The notes under the pieces were generated by a model, which did no database searches, was not told where the DNA came from, and saw nothing but the letters and a program-made list of their open reading frames with translations. A stretch of 64,000 nt of DNA, from assembly GCF_047663525.1 (NCBI RefSeq), contig NC_092588.1:146921501-146985500 (forward strand), in the 5' to 3' direction. Source of the DNA: Anas platyrhynchos (lineage: Eukaryota; Chordata; Aves; Anseriformes; Anatidae). The position numbers and the translations under genes were made by a program. Shown here one piece after another: positions 30,844 through 42,726 of the stretch (its first letter is position 1; the number at the start of each line of letters is the position of its first letter).

Positions 30844-33615
30844 TCTAGTATTTTAAACAACATAAATACATTTAACCGTTTATATTCAATTATTAGACTT
30901 GTTTTCCAAATTGTTAATAAGATTAATTAGTGCTTCCCTATTACTTATGTGATTATTATTTTTTAATTCTAATTTTCTCTATGTAATATACAATAGAGTG
31001 CTTATTTCTACATTACAACAACTACATGAAACTCAATATATGTATAGGCGCATGTGAAAGAGATTTTGTACAAGAATACATTAAGCATACCAGAGAAGAT
31101 GTATGCTCAAGAGGGAATGTTTCAGTAATAGTGAGGTGTGATAAGGAAATTTAAAACCCCTTGTATGATCACAGTAACATTGCTTTGTTTTTATGCAGGA
31201 GACTGTGGATTGGTGTCACTGCAGAAAACAGTTAAACACATGGACAGAGCTTCTTTGAGGAACATTTTATTTCCAGTTATGTACATGAAAGATGTTTTAT
31301 AAGAAAGTTGCTGTAGTCACAGCCTAGCAAACCAAACTTATTAATTAACTGCACTCTGCACCACTTGCACTTAGCTACGTGCCCTGGCTGACAACACAGC
31401 ATTCAGTGCTGGTTTGCAAACAAATTTAAATATTCAGCGCACAGCTTCTGGGAAAGAGGCCATCTTTCTTCATGCTGTAGTTTTGGGATGTAACATTTAT
31501 TAGTGACTTATGTTTATTTCTACTGGCTTTGTGATGCCAGGAGAGTTAGCAGCATTTTGCATCCTCTAAATACATGTATAGGAATGGGGAAGAGAAACAT
31601 GAGGGATGTAGCAGGGGGAGGAATGTGAAGAGATGCCTGTGCGATGATGGTTGGCAGCACAGCTCTGCGGTCTAGAAAAACAAATTCTGTTTTGTAGTAA
31701 ACATAAAGGTTTTAAATTCTCTGTATTGGAATGGAAATTATCTCTACTGAAAAAGTTAAAAAAATTAATAAAAACAAAGTCCATACCACTCTGAATATTT
31801 AATAATGACCCTCAATCTCTCAGTTTTATCTGTCTCTCCTTTTGCCACTTGACCATTCACCTACTGCCAGACTCAAAACCTTGACCTCTGCTGTTCCAAC
31901 TCACCTTCCCTATCCCTTTTCAGATACAAATGATGTATCTGAAAACATCCTCCTTTCCAGAAAAAAAACGATGCCCCTATTATTTATTATTATTATTAAT
32001 TTTAACTTATTTATGTATTTATTTATTGGTTCCTCATCCTGAGGAGAGCTGTATTTAATTTGCTAGGAAAATTGTGAAAGCTTTTGTCAGGCTGTTTGTC
32101 ATAAACTCTTGGAGATGACTGGTGTTAACTTTACGCTGCACTCTGTATAAAGGGTTCATGAACAGAATGACACTTCTTCATACAAATAAATGCATTTTTT
32201 TTTTCCTTCTAAAACATTGTTCCTTAAGCAATGTCTTGCTTAGTCCCCATAACATTTAGAACAGCAAGTTGAATGGTATATAAAGTAACAAATACATGTG
32301 AAAGTGAAAAAAGAAAGAATAATCCTAGGTTAGGCAGAGTAAGGCTGAAGTACAGACAATTCTTTATAAACTTGCCCTTATTCCTGGATGAATAACATTC
32401 ATCCAAAGTGATTGCCATAGTTTAAATCTCTGGACAGTGAATAAAAATAATTTATAGACTCATAGCACCTTTGCTAGTTAAGACCAAGTTTTCAGAAATT
32501 TTCCATGTTTGATCTGAAGTCATCAGTTTGCAGCTTATACTTCATGAAATTCATCGTGATTCTTGTTTATGTGTATACCCTCTCTTACACTCATGCTTCA
32601 TCTGTTTTATACTAGCCAAGACTAAATTCATACATTCTAATAAAATTTGTGAAGGAGTGTGCTATGATGGTACAACGTACTTGTAGTGATAAATGAAGTG
32701 ATCCTTACAGTGTATAAACTTCAAGATGATATGGTGTGCATCTATAAATGTTAGGTACCATTATATGCTCTTCTAGGCCATGGAGACCATTTCTGCTCCT
32801 TAGTGTCTAATATAATTTGACTCTAATTTCCTCTACAGAAGGGATTAAACTGGAGTCACCGCCTACCTCCACCTCCTAACACCTCTCAGAAGTATTTGAT
32901 GTATGAGTTAATTTATTCTGTCTCATAATTAATCATATTCTCCCTCATTGTAAAAATGTACAATGTCACTTACGTTGCCTGTGTTCATTTTACCATCAAT
33001 ATAGTAAATGACATTTCCTGTAATTAAGTAGAAATATTACATTAAACAATTAAGATGCACATCTAACAGAAGTAAGAAGTGGAACAGAACCAATTTGATG
33101 TGAGCATGCCAATGCCCACCAAAATTTTAACCTCTGTAATCCACACTTGAAACTGCACAACAAAGAAAAGTACACATAAATGGCATTGCTGGTAATTTGG
33201 AAAGTTTGGCAGTCCATCTTGAATCACCTTTAACAGCCCCCATAATTTTGAGAGAGTGTTTCATCAAAAATATAGCATAACTGCAGTCAGACCACATTGT
33301 TATTTAGGTTGTCCATGGCACGAGGAGGAGTTTCAGGATGCTACTGCTGTTTTATGCCATGGTCATTATGGTTTTCATCAAGGTCATTATCCTTTCATGT
33401 TCTATTTAGAATGATGGCAATAAAGATGAAAGATACCCAAAATGTGCAGGACCCACTCTAGGGAGATCCTTGATTTGATTTGAAAGTACTATAAAAATGC
33501 TCATCTTTAAAATAAATAAATAAGTAAACAAAATAAAATCAATAAAAAGTCAAGGGGTGAAGGAACAGAAACATAGTTGATGAAGCCGAGAAATGCTGTA
33601 ATGAAAAGAACTAAA
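30844..33615. other. Unique AT-rich non-coding DNA
   Basis: Contains ATT/TTTA-rich DNA at 31978-32032 and A-rich DNA at 33508-33548. No gene recognised; all open frames are short. Confidence 0.5.
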
Positions 33616-33618
33616 CTT

Positions 33619-33634
33619 GGGGGGGGGGGGGGGG
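33619..33634. repeat. Homopolymer run of 16 G
   Basis: Sixteen uninterrupted G's followed within 20 bp by a (TA)n-rich stretch (33645-33665). Long G runs are rare in AT-rich DNA and can stack as G-quadruplex. It is also a typical assembly-error site. Confidence 0.95.
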
Positions 33635-36170
33635 TTATTATGATTAAATAAATATATATATAAATAATGATTAGATGCCTCTATTACCTCCTCTTCCCTT
33701 ATCATTTTTAACATAGCTTGAAGAAATGTGTCAGATGCAGTCTGTTGAGCTAGTAATACACCACACTAAAAGCTACCAAGAGACAATATGTTGAATGTCA
33801 AATTTATACCTTTTAAGGGATATTAGACAAATACTTTGAAGAACTGGAACTATCATTTTAGATTAGACCTACAGAAAAAAAGATTGTGTCTCTTTCTAAA
33901 CCCTAATGCTGTCTTTGAGAGTGGTCATCACCAGAAGGAGGCAGAGGACTCTTCTATTACTCAGGTGTAATATAAACTGTACCTTCTGTCAGATATCATC
34001 TGTTTTCATACAGCAATACCAGTCTCATTTAGATTAAATTGAGCCCTGGAGCACAAGGTTAATGGCTATTTCAATAAGCATTATTGCATTGCTTGTTTAC
34101 CATTTGTTGTAACTCCAGGAACTATTGTTATCTATGGAAATATTCAGTCTCACTTGGAATCCTCCAAGCATCATTGGTCTCATTTCCTTTGAGAGAGATT
34201 TCTGCCACCTAATTACACACTGTAGAGAGTTTTCTTATAATGGTTTCCAGCTTGTCTTTTACTTTCCTCAGTGTTATACTATTTATCAGAGAAAAGGGAC
34301 ATTCTCATTCTACAATGCAAGTAGCATTCACTGTTTCATATGATTTTGGTACATTTGCTTATTCCTCCATTTTCTAAATTAAACTATTTCAAATTTTCAG
34401 TCTCTTCTCTAGTAAATTTTTTCTGGTTTGCAGTCATTCCCATCAAATATCTCTGAACGCAGTCTAATATATGATATACAAATTCAGGTCTTGACTCTGC
34501 AAGATCCTGTACACTTCTTGTGACCCACCACATGCCTAATTTAAAGCACACAAATATTCCCTTTTCTCTCGGTAGGACATTTTGTATAATTAAATAAAGG
34601 TTTGAAGATGTTGCTGGTTAATGTCTCCTGATATATATAATGTATCTCCCGGTTGTGCCTACAACCAAAAATACACATGCAGTTTTTATTAGTCACCCTA
34701 GAAGGACAAACTGTGCAGCTTTTGATTTCAGCCACATACTCACATGCTTAAAAATAAGCCCACTGTTAAGCCTCTGATTCTTCAGATTAATACCAATCTG
34801 CATATGTTTGTTCCTGGAAGACCACACACTTACTATAGGCATAAACTATGACAATAATATACATGGGAAAAAAAAAAAAAAAAGAAAAAAAAATGAAAAA
34901 AAAAAATAATGAAAAAGCCAACTGAATTATGAAACCAAATTACAGCTAAATACAATGACAATAAATACTTTTAGCCACAGGCAATAAAATATTGTATCAT
35001 TAATAAAGCTAAGTGGAGAAAAATTTTGCTTGTCACTTTCATTTATAACTTAAATTTTATACTTTAGCCTTACATGTTAGCTCAGTGCATTACACATCTC
35101 TCAGGCAATTCCCCTCTGGCCCCAGCAATCATGAGTTACTGTGGTTTCAGAAAGTGGTGAACTGGGTAAATGGAAACTGATTTTCAAGGATGAAATAATG
35201 ATCTTCAAGACTGTAGAATTTTTAAAGGAAAGACAGTTGAGACAGAGAAACAGCAAGGAATTGATGATATGGAGGTTAAAATTGCAAGTCCTTATGGGTG
35301 TGGGAGACAAACTGAGAGGAACTTATGGAGCATACTTTAGCTGTTCTGAGATTAATCATTCATGAGTTTGCACATGCCACCGATAATAGCTACAAATAGC
35401 ATTGCTCTTGACCTTCTTAGTGACCCAGACACCAAGCCCATTCCATGTCCTAGCCTTAACAGGCCGTTCAAGAGACCTGACGAATTCAAGAAAAGGATGA
35501 AAAATTAGGTAAAAACACTACTTAATTCCATCACTTAGTTCCAAGGGGAAAAAAAATATATAAAAGAAAATATAAAAGAAAAAGGAAAAAAAGGAAAGGA
35601 AGAAATAGTGGTAAATTATCTCACAGTTAGATATGCAGCATAAGGAACTGGAGCTAGTGAAGAAGCACCTCAGAAACACTATGTTTTGTTTTCTTTAGTA
35701 GATGTAGATTGGGATAACCCCATTTATGGCCACAAACAAGAGTTATGGCTGTTTGGGATCTTGTCCTATACATTCTTGGTGTCTCTCTACTTCAAACACC
35801 CATTTGAGAGAGATTTATTGGTTAGAGACCCAATATAACAAGTCCTTCACATATTAAATAAATCCAAAGATATTTGAGGGAGAGGAAAGAAACAGCTGAA
35901 GACAAAACTGCCATTACAACTTTGAAATGAAGCAAAAAACTCAATTGCAATCTTTGAGAGTAAATGAGGTCAACAGATGCAAAAACTAATGGGTAATGTA
36001 AAGCTTCCCCTGAGATCTTTCTTCTCCCTGTTACAGAAACTAATCATATCAACTCTTGTCCTTTCAGCCACTTGAAAGAATACGGCACGTCTCCTAGAAC
36101 CAGATGTTAATTTTAGTTATGTTATGAGTGATTGAGCAATGAAATAGATCATTTATTATTCTACTGTCTT
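33635..36170. other. Unique AT-rich non-coding DNA with A-rich tracts
   Basis: A-rich tracts at 34867-34915 and A/G-rich at 35549-35605. No dispersed repeat or gene recognised. Confidence 0.5.
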
Positions 36171-36171
36171 T

Positions 36172-36210
36172 TTTTTGTTGTTGTTTTTATTTTTGTTTTT
36201 GTTTTTGTTC
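36172..36210. repeat. (TTTTTG)n / TTG tract
   Basis: T8, GTTGTTG and three GTTTTT units. Confidence 0.93.
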
Positions 36211-36360
36211 TGTGCATCTACATGAGTTCTCCTTATGCACACCCTGTTGTAAACTGCAAAGTAATTTATGGTTTATTCCTCCAATATGTTTCATACTAAA
36301 GTTGAGAATTCTGTTGCAGTAGATAACATTTAGTCTAAGGGAGCAGCCTAGAAATAAAAA

Positions 36361-36400
36361 TGAAAAAAGAAAAAAAAAAGGGGGGGGCTAGGGGGGAGGA
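36361..36400. repeat. A-rich tract passing into G8 and G6 runs
   Basis: A-rich DNA followed by eight G's (36380-36387), CTA, six G's (36391-36396) and AGG. Possible G-quadruplex-forming sequence on the plus strand. Confidence 0.7.
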
Positions 36401-36917
36401 AATTCACTGCAGATGAAAGACATGGTAAAGATTCTGAATAGTCTTGGATTGACTGTCCAAGGGACTAAATAAAAATGTTGTCTATGACTTTGGACTTCAG
36501 CACTGGTACCCCATAATGTCTATTTCATTTATCCAGTAGTAAAGAAACCCTCACAAAACTATTCCAGAGCAAGAATCCTCACAATTCACAAATCTATAGA
36601 TTAAACCAGTGCTATTAACAGTACCACTTTATCTGAAATTTCTGTAAATACATCTACCGCACATACATACAACAGCAACTATAATTGTTTCTAGATTCCT
36701 AGTGATTCCCAGGATTATTACTTCAGTTTGCTTCCAACATTCTTTATTTAAGCACTGACTAAAATATGTGAGACTTCCTTGGATCAAGAAAGATTGTTAA
36801 TGCAGGCTGGAGACCAAAAGGGAAAATTTATTATAAGGATAAACAAATGCACTTCTCACCTGTATCATCTGAACCCACCCAGATTGTAAGAAGCTTATGT
36901 TAGAACTTATGTTAGGA

Positions 36918-36942
36918 AGTACGTGTATTTGCTACACGTACT
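36918..36942. repeat. 10-bp perfect inverted repeat
   Basis: AGTACGTGTA, 5-nt loop, TACACGTACT. It lies just after a 12-bp near-duplicate CTTATGTTAG. Too short for a typical miRNA precursor. Confidence 0.65.
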
Positions 36943-37306
36943 AATTGGTTTCATTTTTTCAGATAAACCTTTAAACAGAATTTAAAAGTGTCTCTTATAA
37001 CCTGAGTATAGAATATACATTTCTTTGCCTATTGCCTGGCATAATTGGCATCTTTATGCATTACCAGGTTATAACAAACTAATCCATCACATTATGTAAG
37101 TATATACTGGGGTTCATCCTTCTACTGTAAAATATGCATGTATTTAATCTTAAACCTAGTCTTAAATCCTTTAAGTAAATATTTACATGTACTTCTGTAT
37201 TTATTTAAAGACCTGAATATTAATCTTAAAGATAGAAATCTACTTATGGAAAACTGAACAATTCAGTTACTGACAGATACTTTCCCATAGGGTTTCACTG
37301 GAAATT

Positions 37307-37338
37307 ACCATTGACTTCAGTGGGTGTGTATCAAGCCA
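37307..37338 (+). repeat. MITE-like fragment with CCATTGACTTCAGTGG core
   Basis: TACCATTGACTTCAGTGGGT followed by GTATCAAGCC matches the widely repeated 'ccattgacttcagtgggagttggatcaggcc' sequence of sauropsid genomes (from memory). Confidence 0.45.
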
Positions 37339-37680
37339 TTAAAAAGCTGCATGAAAATTAGATATTTGAGTCACATAAATCTGAATTTGATTGAATTTGA
37401 ATTTATTTGAAGAAAACTTTTCTGTTTGAAACCATGTGATTTAGAACATATTTATACAGCAACAGATTTTGTATCATTAAAAATTGTTTGTACTGGAATT
37501 TTGTGATCTGTATGATTAAACACTTAATAATGAGGTCACAGTTTAATCCCTTTGTCTAATGAATAATTTGTCAGATAGTTACAAAAGCTGTCTTCTGCCT
37601 TTATACGTTATTGATTCTTACTGAATTCTCAGTGAACAACTCCACACACTGAAGAGAAGAATGTGTCCCCTGTTCCCTGC

Positions 37681-37704
37681 TTTTTTTTTTTTTTTTTTTT
37701 TTTT
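37681..37704. repeat. Poly-T tract, 24 T
   Basis: Uninterrupted T run. Confidence 0.97.
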
Positions 37705-38740
37705 AATTCAAGGTCAGTTGTAACTGTGTGACTGTGTGTATTTCTTCATAATGAAGAAACAAACATGAACTACAGAGTGACCAATCCAATGAAGTCTTGA
37801 AAATGGGTTCTCCAGGCCACCTGCAGTTTTAACTCTATTGATATAACGGATTGCAATAGTATTTCTGCTATTGTTAAAGCAAAAGCTAGTGTTAATGTAT
37901 CAAAAAGCAACTCAGTGGAATGCCTCACCCATTTATGAATGACTGGCTGAGATGTCCTGTTTGGTAGTCATTGATTTATGGATCAAGCTGTCACTTTTAA
38001 GCTGTGGTGATGTGCCTGTGATGACTTCCAACAAGCACATTCCTGAATGATCTTTGCTCTAATTATAGACATGTAGCTGAAGGCAGAAAAAACAAATGAA
38101 ATAATCACAGAGCAACTATCAAACAAGGGTAGAGAAAGAGAAATAACCATTTACTATGAAGATAATCTACTGTATAAACTCCACAGAATATTGTCTTGGT
38201 CTTGGGTACAATCAATGGACCTATAAGTTTAAAATGGAAAAAAATATTCTGAAAACTGAGAAAAATATCTAGTTTTCAAGCCATTTGATATATCTCTCAT
38301 GTAAGGACTATCCTGGACTGTCCAGTCTGATGGTAATTTAATTTCATCTGAATATTCCAAGGGCAATAACATCTTAGTTCACTTTACATTGTCTTATTTT
38401 CAGTGTGTTTTTCTCCATTTCAACTTGTTTTAACATTTGCTTTCAATATTTCAACCCATATTTTCTGTTTTCCAAATGATTTTTTTTTTCCCATAAGTCC
38501 TCAATTCAGTTAATTTTCCCTGCCAGCAAATACCTGCTTATTATCTCACATAACACAGAGGTCTCAGAAAGCTTGCCTGTTATGAAGAATTACCTGCATC
38601 ATGGTTTACATAATTTTCATCTCTACTGATCACCCCAGCATCCACATAAGCATTTTGCTCCAGCTGTGCAAAGTATATATTGTCCTTTCTTCCTCACCGG
38701 CCAGCAGTCTTGAACAGCCAAATGGCCTAATCATCGGCTT
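37705..38740. other. Unique non-coding DNA
   Basis: No repeats recognised. The 37790-38050 stretch is free of simple repeats and compositionally even, as conserved non-coding DNA often is, but this cannot be tested here. Confidence 0.4.
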
Positions 38741-38745
38741 ATATA

Positions 38746-38808
38746 ATTTGCAAATTAGTATCACATAATATCCTTGCAGATTGTTCTCATCATCTCTGTG
38801 ATTTGCAT
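38746..38808. promoter_or_regulatory. Pair of POU octamer-like sites
   Basis: The perfect palindrome ATTTGCAAAT (38746-38755, followed by TAG) and a canonical octamer ATTTGCAT (38801-38808) lie about 45 bp apart, with GGCCTAATC upstream at about 38724. Candidate POU-factor enhancer; inference only. Confidence 0.25.
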
Positions 38809-38995
38809 GTACTTTTCTTGATAAGACTCATTAGACTTCTACAGTTCAGGATGCGGAGTCCAGTTTCCCAGGCTTAATGGAGCCAATAGATATCTAGTAA
38901 ACACAGTCAGTAGAGCATAAGATGCCACACCTCTTTTCCTGAAACTAACATCAAAAATACATTGGAGGTAATACATTATAAAAATACCTCTGCCT

Positions 38996-39037
38996 CTCCA
39001 TTGACTTTAAAGGGAGCTCATTCACCCACTCAGCTAC
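38996..39037 (+). repeat. MITE-like fragment with CCATTGACTTTAAAGGGAGC core
   Basis: Close to 'ccattgacttcaatgggagctg' and followed by TCATTCACCCACTCAGC, in line with the old sauropsid repeat seen at 37307 and elsewhere. Confidence 0.4.
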
Positions 39038-39630
39038 AGACATTTATGCTGCAGATTTCTAAATTTTGTGGTGCCTCCCCCTCCCTCCTTAATGACCACA
39101 TCCTTGTTTCCAGTAGCAGTCAGCAAGTAAAGTAAATAAGAAATGACAAAAAATTCTAATTAAAATTTTAGGCTATGAAATAATTGTCTTAAGAAAGTGG
39201 TGGAAAACTATTCATAACATCAGAGACTAACCAGTGTAAAAATATATTTCTGTGATTAAAAACATTTACCATTGTGAAAGCCTCACATAAAGCAGTTTCA
39301 TGCTACTGTCTAAATAAAAATTACTAAAGTAGTTAAAACCCACAAATCTTTTATAAATATGTTCCAAGTTTCTATTCCATATCTTCACATCACCATAGGG
39401 TAGTTATGCTGACATAGCAACTGTAGTGAAATGGGAAAATGAAATAATAGAAACTGAAACTACACCACCAAAGTCTGACTTTATATTTTTCTACCCATTT
39501 GAGATGAAAGCTTTTATTTAATTGGCAATAATTACCTTTAATTTTCAAACACAAGCTAATTTGCCTCCAGGCAGTTGAACGTGAACACTGTTAGGATGAA
39601 TCCTCTGTCTTTTGAGCATCTTGAGTGAAA

Positions 39631-39692
39631 TTTTTATTTTATTTTATTTTATTTTATTTTATTTTATTTTATTTTGTTATTTTATTTTATTA
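39631..39692. repeat. (TTTTA)12 pentamer microsatellite
   Basis: About twelve TTTTA pentamers with one G interruption near 39675. Confidence 0.97.
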
Positions 39693-39778
39693 ATTTCATT
39701 TTATATAAATGTGTAGTGATTTATCTGTTAGAAAACCCTTCAGATTCCTCAGGCCTGTTCCCCACTTTAGATCCTAAA

Positions 39779-39821
39779 AGAAAAAAAAAAAAAAAGAAAA
39801 GAAAAAGAAAAAGAAAAAAAG

Positions 39822-39852
<31 letters not shown>

Positions 39853-39856
39853 AAAT
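39779..39856. repeat. Compound microsatellite: A-rich then (GA)14
   Basis: An A run of about 15, AAAAAG units, then a perfect GA dinucleotide run (39826-39853). Encodes Lys/Arg/Glu repeats only by composition. Confidence 0.97.
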
Positions 39857-40048
39857 GTTTACTTCCCCAGATTGAAAGAAAATACAAGTATGTATTTTAT
39901 TTCAAATCTTTCCTTGGAAGCATTTATTCTCATGCCCCAAAGACTACTAATAGTTATAGTCAATCCAGAACAATAAAAATAATTAAGCATTATGCAGAAG
40001 TAATACGTTCTTATTCATAGTAGTACTGAGATAATAATCACTCCAGTA

Positions 40049-40276
40049 TCATAGAAGCATGGAATCATTAAGGTTGGAAAAGACCTCCAAGATCGGTCCA
40101 ATCGTCCTCCTACCACCAATGTCACCCACTAAACCATGCCCCCAAGCACCATGTCCAACCTTTCCTTGAACACCACCAGGGACGGTGACTCCACCACTTC
40201 CCTGGGCAACCCATACCAATGCCTGACTGCTCTTTCTGGGAAGAAATTTCTCCTAACTTCCAACATGAAACAGTAG
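40049..40276 (-). mobile_element. CR1 retrotransposon, 5'-truncated, ~220 bp
   Basis: Reverse complement carries the CR1 3' end: AGGAGAAATTTCTTCCCAGA, GGGTTGCCCAGGGAAGTGG, GAGTCACCGTCCCTGG, GGTGTTCAAGGAAAGG, ending in GGTCTTTTCCAACCTTAATG and an ATTCCATG-type tail. It is flanked by a candidate 7-bp duplication TCCAGTA (40042-40048 and 40277-40283). Contains only the ORF C-terminus and 3' UTR, decayed. Confidence 0.93.
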
Positions 40277-40682
40277 TCCAGTAATGTCCCAGCAGTACTT
40301 ATTCACAAAAGTCAAGTTTTAGTTCAAGCTTGAGTTAGAGGAAGTTGGTGCACTATATTTTCATTTGTGTAATTAAACAGTATCCTGCTACCGGAGATTA
40401 ACAAATTGTGATTGGAGTTTTTTGCTTTGGGGCTCAAAATCATGCAACATTATTTCAGCAATGGATTTGATACACTATTCTAGCACCCAGGCAAATAAAC
40501 AAACAAAAATCAACTAACAATATTGTCCGGTTTTGTGGCAATGAAACCGTAGTATGTTAGCTTGAAATTTAACAGTCAAATTACAATGGAGGTAAAGGAC
40601 ATTTATGTGCAGACAAAATAAACAAGTAGTGAGCTGTCATCTAAAAATGATCCTCCTCAGAGAAGAAAAAAATGTGTAGGTT

Positions 40683-40836
40683 AAGAGATCAGTAGAACAC
40701 CTCCATGGCTCCATTACAGTTGCTCAGGGACTCTCAAAGAAGGCTAAGCAAATCAGATGGACATTAAGAAGCAAATTAGATGGACAGGAACTGAGTTGAA
40801 GCTTTCTAGGGAATGAAAGAGATCAGTAGAACACCT
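40683..40836 (-). repeat. Inverted templated insertion with 20-bp flanking duplication
   Basis: The 20-bp word AAGAGATCAGTAGAACACCT occurs at 40683-40702 and again at 40817-40836. Between them lies an inverted copy of 41837-41933. Using the full matching limits 40700-40819, the copies agree at 96 of 97 aligned bases, plus a 23-bp internal expansion (40754-40776) that tandemly repeats an AGCAAATYAGATGGACA-type word. Three-base overlaps with the flanking repeats at each end suggest microhomology. There is no poly-A tail and no transposon terminus, so it does not look like a standard retro- or DNA transposon. Confidence 0.85.
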
Positions 40837-41836
40837 TTTAGACATTACTACAGTCTTCTTTGAAATGTTTGTAGGAGCTTGAGATGTCTCAGAAACACAA
40901 GAAACTGTTGCAGAGACAAGGTGAAATACAAAACAAAGTTAAGAGAGGAGAAACAATTACTGAAACTACTGTGAAAAAACATGATATAAAGCTCAATGCT
41001 CACTCAAAAGAAGTTATTCTCGGTAAGTTTTTGACCTCACATTAGGCTTCCTCTGTGTATGTAAGAATCTTTCCTTACATAGATTCATGGAGATCACAGC
41101 ATAGAAGAAGAAATAGAAGAAGAAAACCCTAGTTGCTAATTTTATGTTACAGAAATTACAGGATTAATCACATTCGCTCAATGACTGTGTGCTCATGGCA
41201 CATCCTTAGGAATCAGTATTGTTGCTATCTGCTCCCCCTTTCTGAGAGCTCATCTATGCTACGTGGCCTTTCGTTAATTAATAGTGGATGGGCTAAAAAA
41301 GCACAGTGGTGTCTCTGACAAAGACAAGATGGTCCAAAGTACAGACTGAAGTACTCACATTGTAGAGAAGATGGGTCTGTTTTCATTTGTTCTGTGGGCC
41401 AAGGCACAGAAACTCATATCTCTTAAGCTAGTTCCTGAACTCAGAGCACAACTGTGGCATGCTCAAAAGCAGTATAGTATGGCACCATGCCTAAGTGGAG
41501 CCCTCAAGAGCAGAAAGACAGAGTATAAATAATTTATAACAATGTCAGGAGCATTTTAGCTGTACAAAATGTGTAAAAGAGCATTCATGAAAATAAGGAT
41601 CAGGACCAATGTATCTTACTAGATACATGAACAATGCTACTAATCTTCTCCAATACAAAGAGAGGGATTTTTAATGACACCTATTGTGTTTCATTCCCTT
41701 TGATTTAAATAATAACCAGGAGACTCCTAGCAAAATGCTCAAACACCCTAATGCACCATTAGGAATACAATTAAATCACAGCAGCGTTAAACATCTCATC
41801 AAGAGCTCAGCCAACCTACAAAATTACTTTTCTATC
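40837..41836. other. Spacer between inverted-repeat arms
   Basis: About 1 kb of unique non-coding DNA separating the two arms. No gene recognised. Confidence 0.6.
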
Positions 41837-41933
41837 CTTTCATTCCCTAGAAAGCTTCAACTCAGTTCTTGTCCATCTAATTTGCTTAGCCTTCTTTGAG
41901 AGTCCCTGAGCAACTGTAATGGAGCCATGGAGG
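41837..41933 (+). repeat. Probable source arm of the inverted insertion
   Basis: 97 bp whose reverse complement is found at 40700-40819. No long direct repeats flank this copy, so it is more likely the donor than the insertion. It lies inside an unremarkable 71-codon frame (41684-41899) that is not supported as a gene. Confidence 0.8.
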
Positions 41934-42497
41934 ATTGACAGCATTGACAGAAACCCAATTCAGCCTGGCAAAAGTATTTGTCATGCAGATACATAAAGAT
42001 GCACAGAGCTATAAAGCTTTTTTAGGCAAGTAAGATAAGGGAGCAAGAACAGACTGCAGCTGTGTAGGTACTCTTGTACTTTGACGTACTTTGGATAAAG
42101 CAAAGTCTGCCCGTCACATATAATTTGCTGTGTCCCTCCCAACCCCTTTTCTCAAGAACACCATGCAAACAATGCTACCTCTGAATCATATATATCAGAG
42201 AGAGAGATTACTTCCCTCACAGATAACCAGGGAAGAAAAAAAACAGAACTGTGAGTCACAGCTTTTCTTCCAGTCTGTGTCTGAGGTCTTTTGCTGCTGG
42301 TCCAAGGCAAAGTCCATAGAGCATTTGCTCCATGGCCACTTCTTCACCGTGACTTTTACACAGGCAGTGGACAAGTTCCAGCCAACAGACCTCTCCGGAG
42401 TACTCTGGCTGCTAACGCAGCTTCCCTCTTGCCCCACTGACACAATCTCAGACCAATCTATTAATAACCAAAAGAATCACTCAGCACTGAAATAAAC

Positions 42498-42527
42498 ACC
42501 AGGGGCCAGATTGTATTGGTGTAACTA
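42498..42527. repeat. MITE-like terminal fragment
   Basis: CCAGGGGCCAGATTGTATTG followed by GTGTAACTAG resembles the terminus 'cagGGGCCAGATTct...tGGTGTAA' of the palindromic sauropsid repeat. Confidence 0.4.
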
Positions 42528-42688
42528 GGACAAGGAATGTATTTGTGCTGATGGTGTTTGTCTTACAATCGGATTGCAGCAACGGGCAGATGTCTGTAAC
42601 ACACTGACCTAGAATACCAAGGAGAAACAGAAGTCAGCCACTGTGTGATCTGCGCTTACAATTGATAAATGACAAAACAAACCATGTG

Positions 42689-42726
42689 TTCCTTAGCACC
42701 CAACAAAGTTAATTCCTTAGCACCCA
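42689..42726. repeat. 24-bp period tandem duplication
   Basis: TTCCTTAGCACCCA occurs at 42689-42702 and 42713-42726. The intervening 10 bp is AT-rich. Confidence 0.85.
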
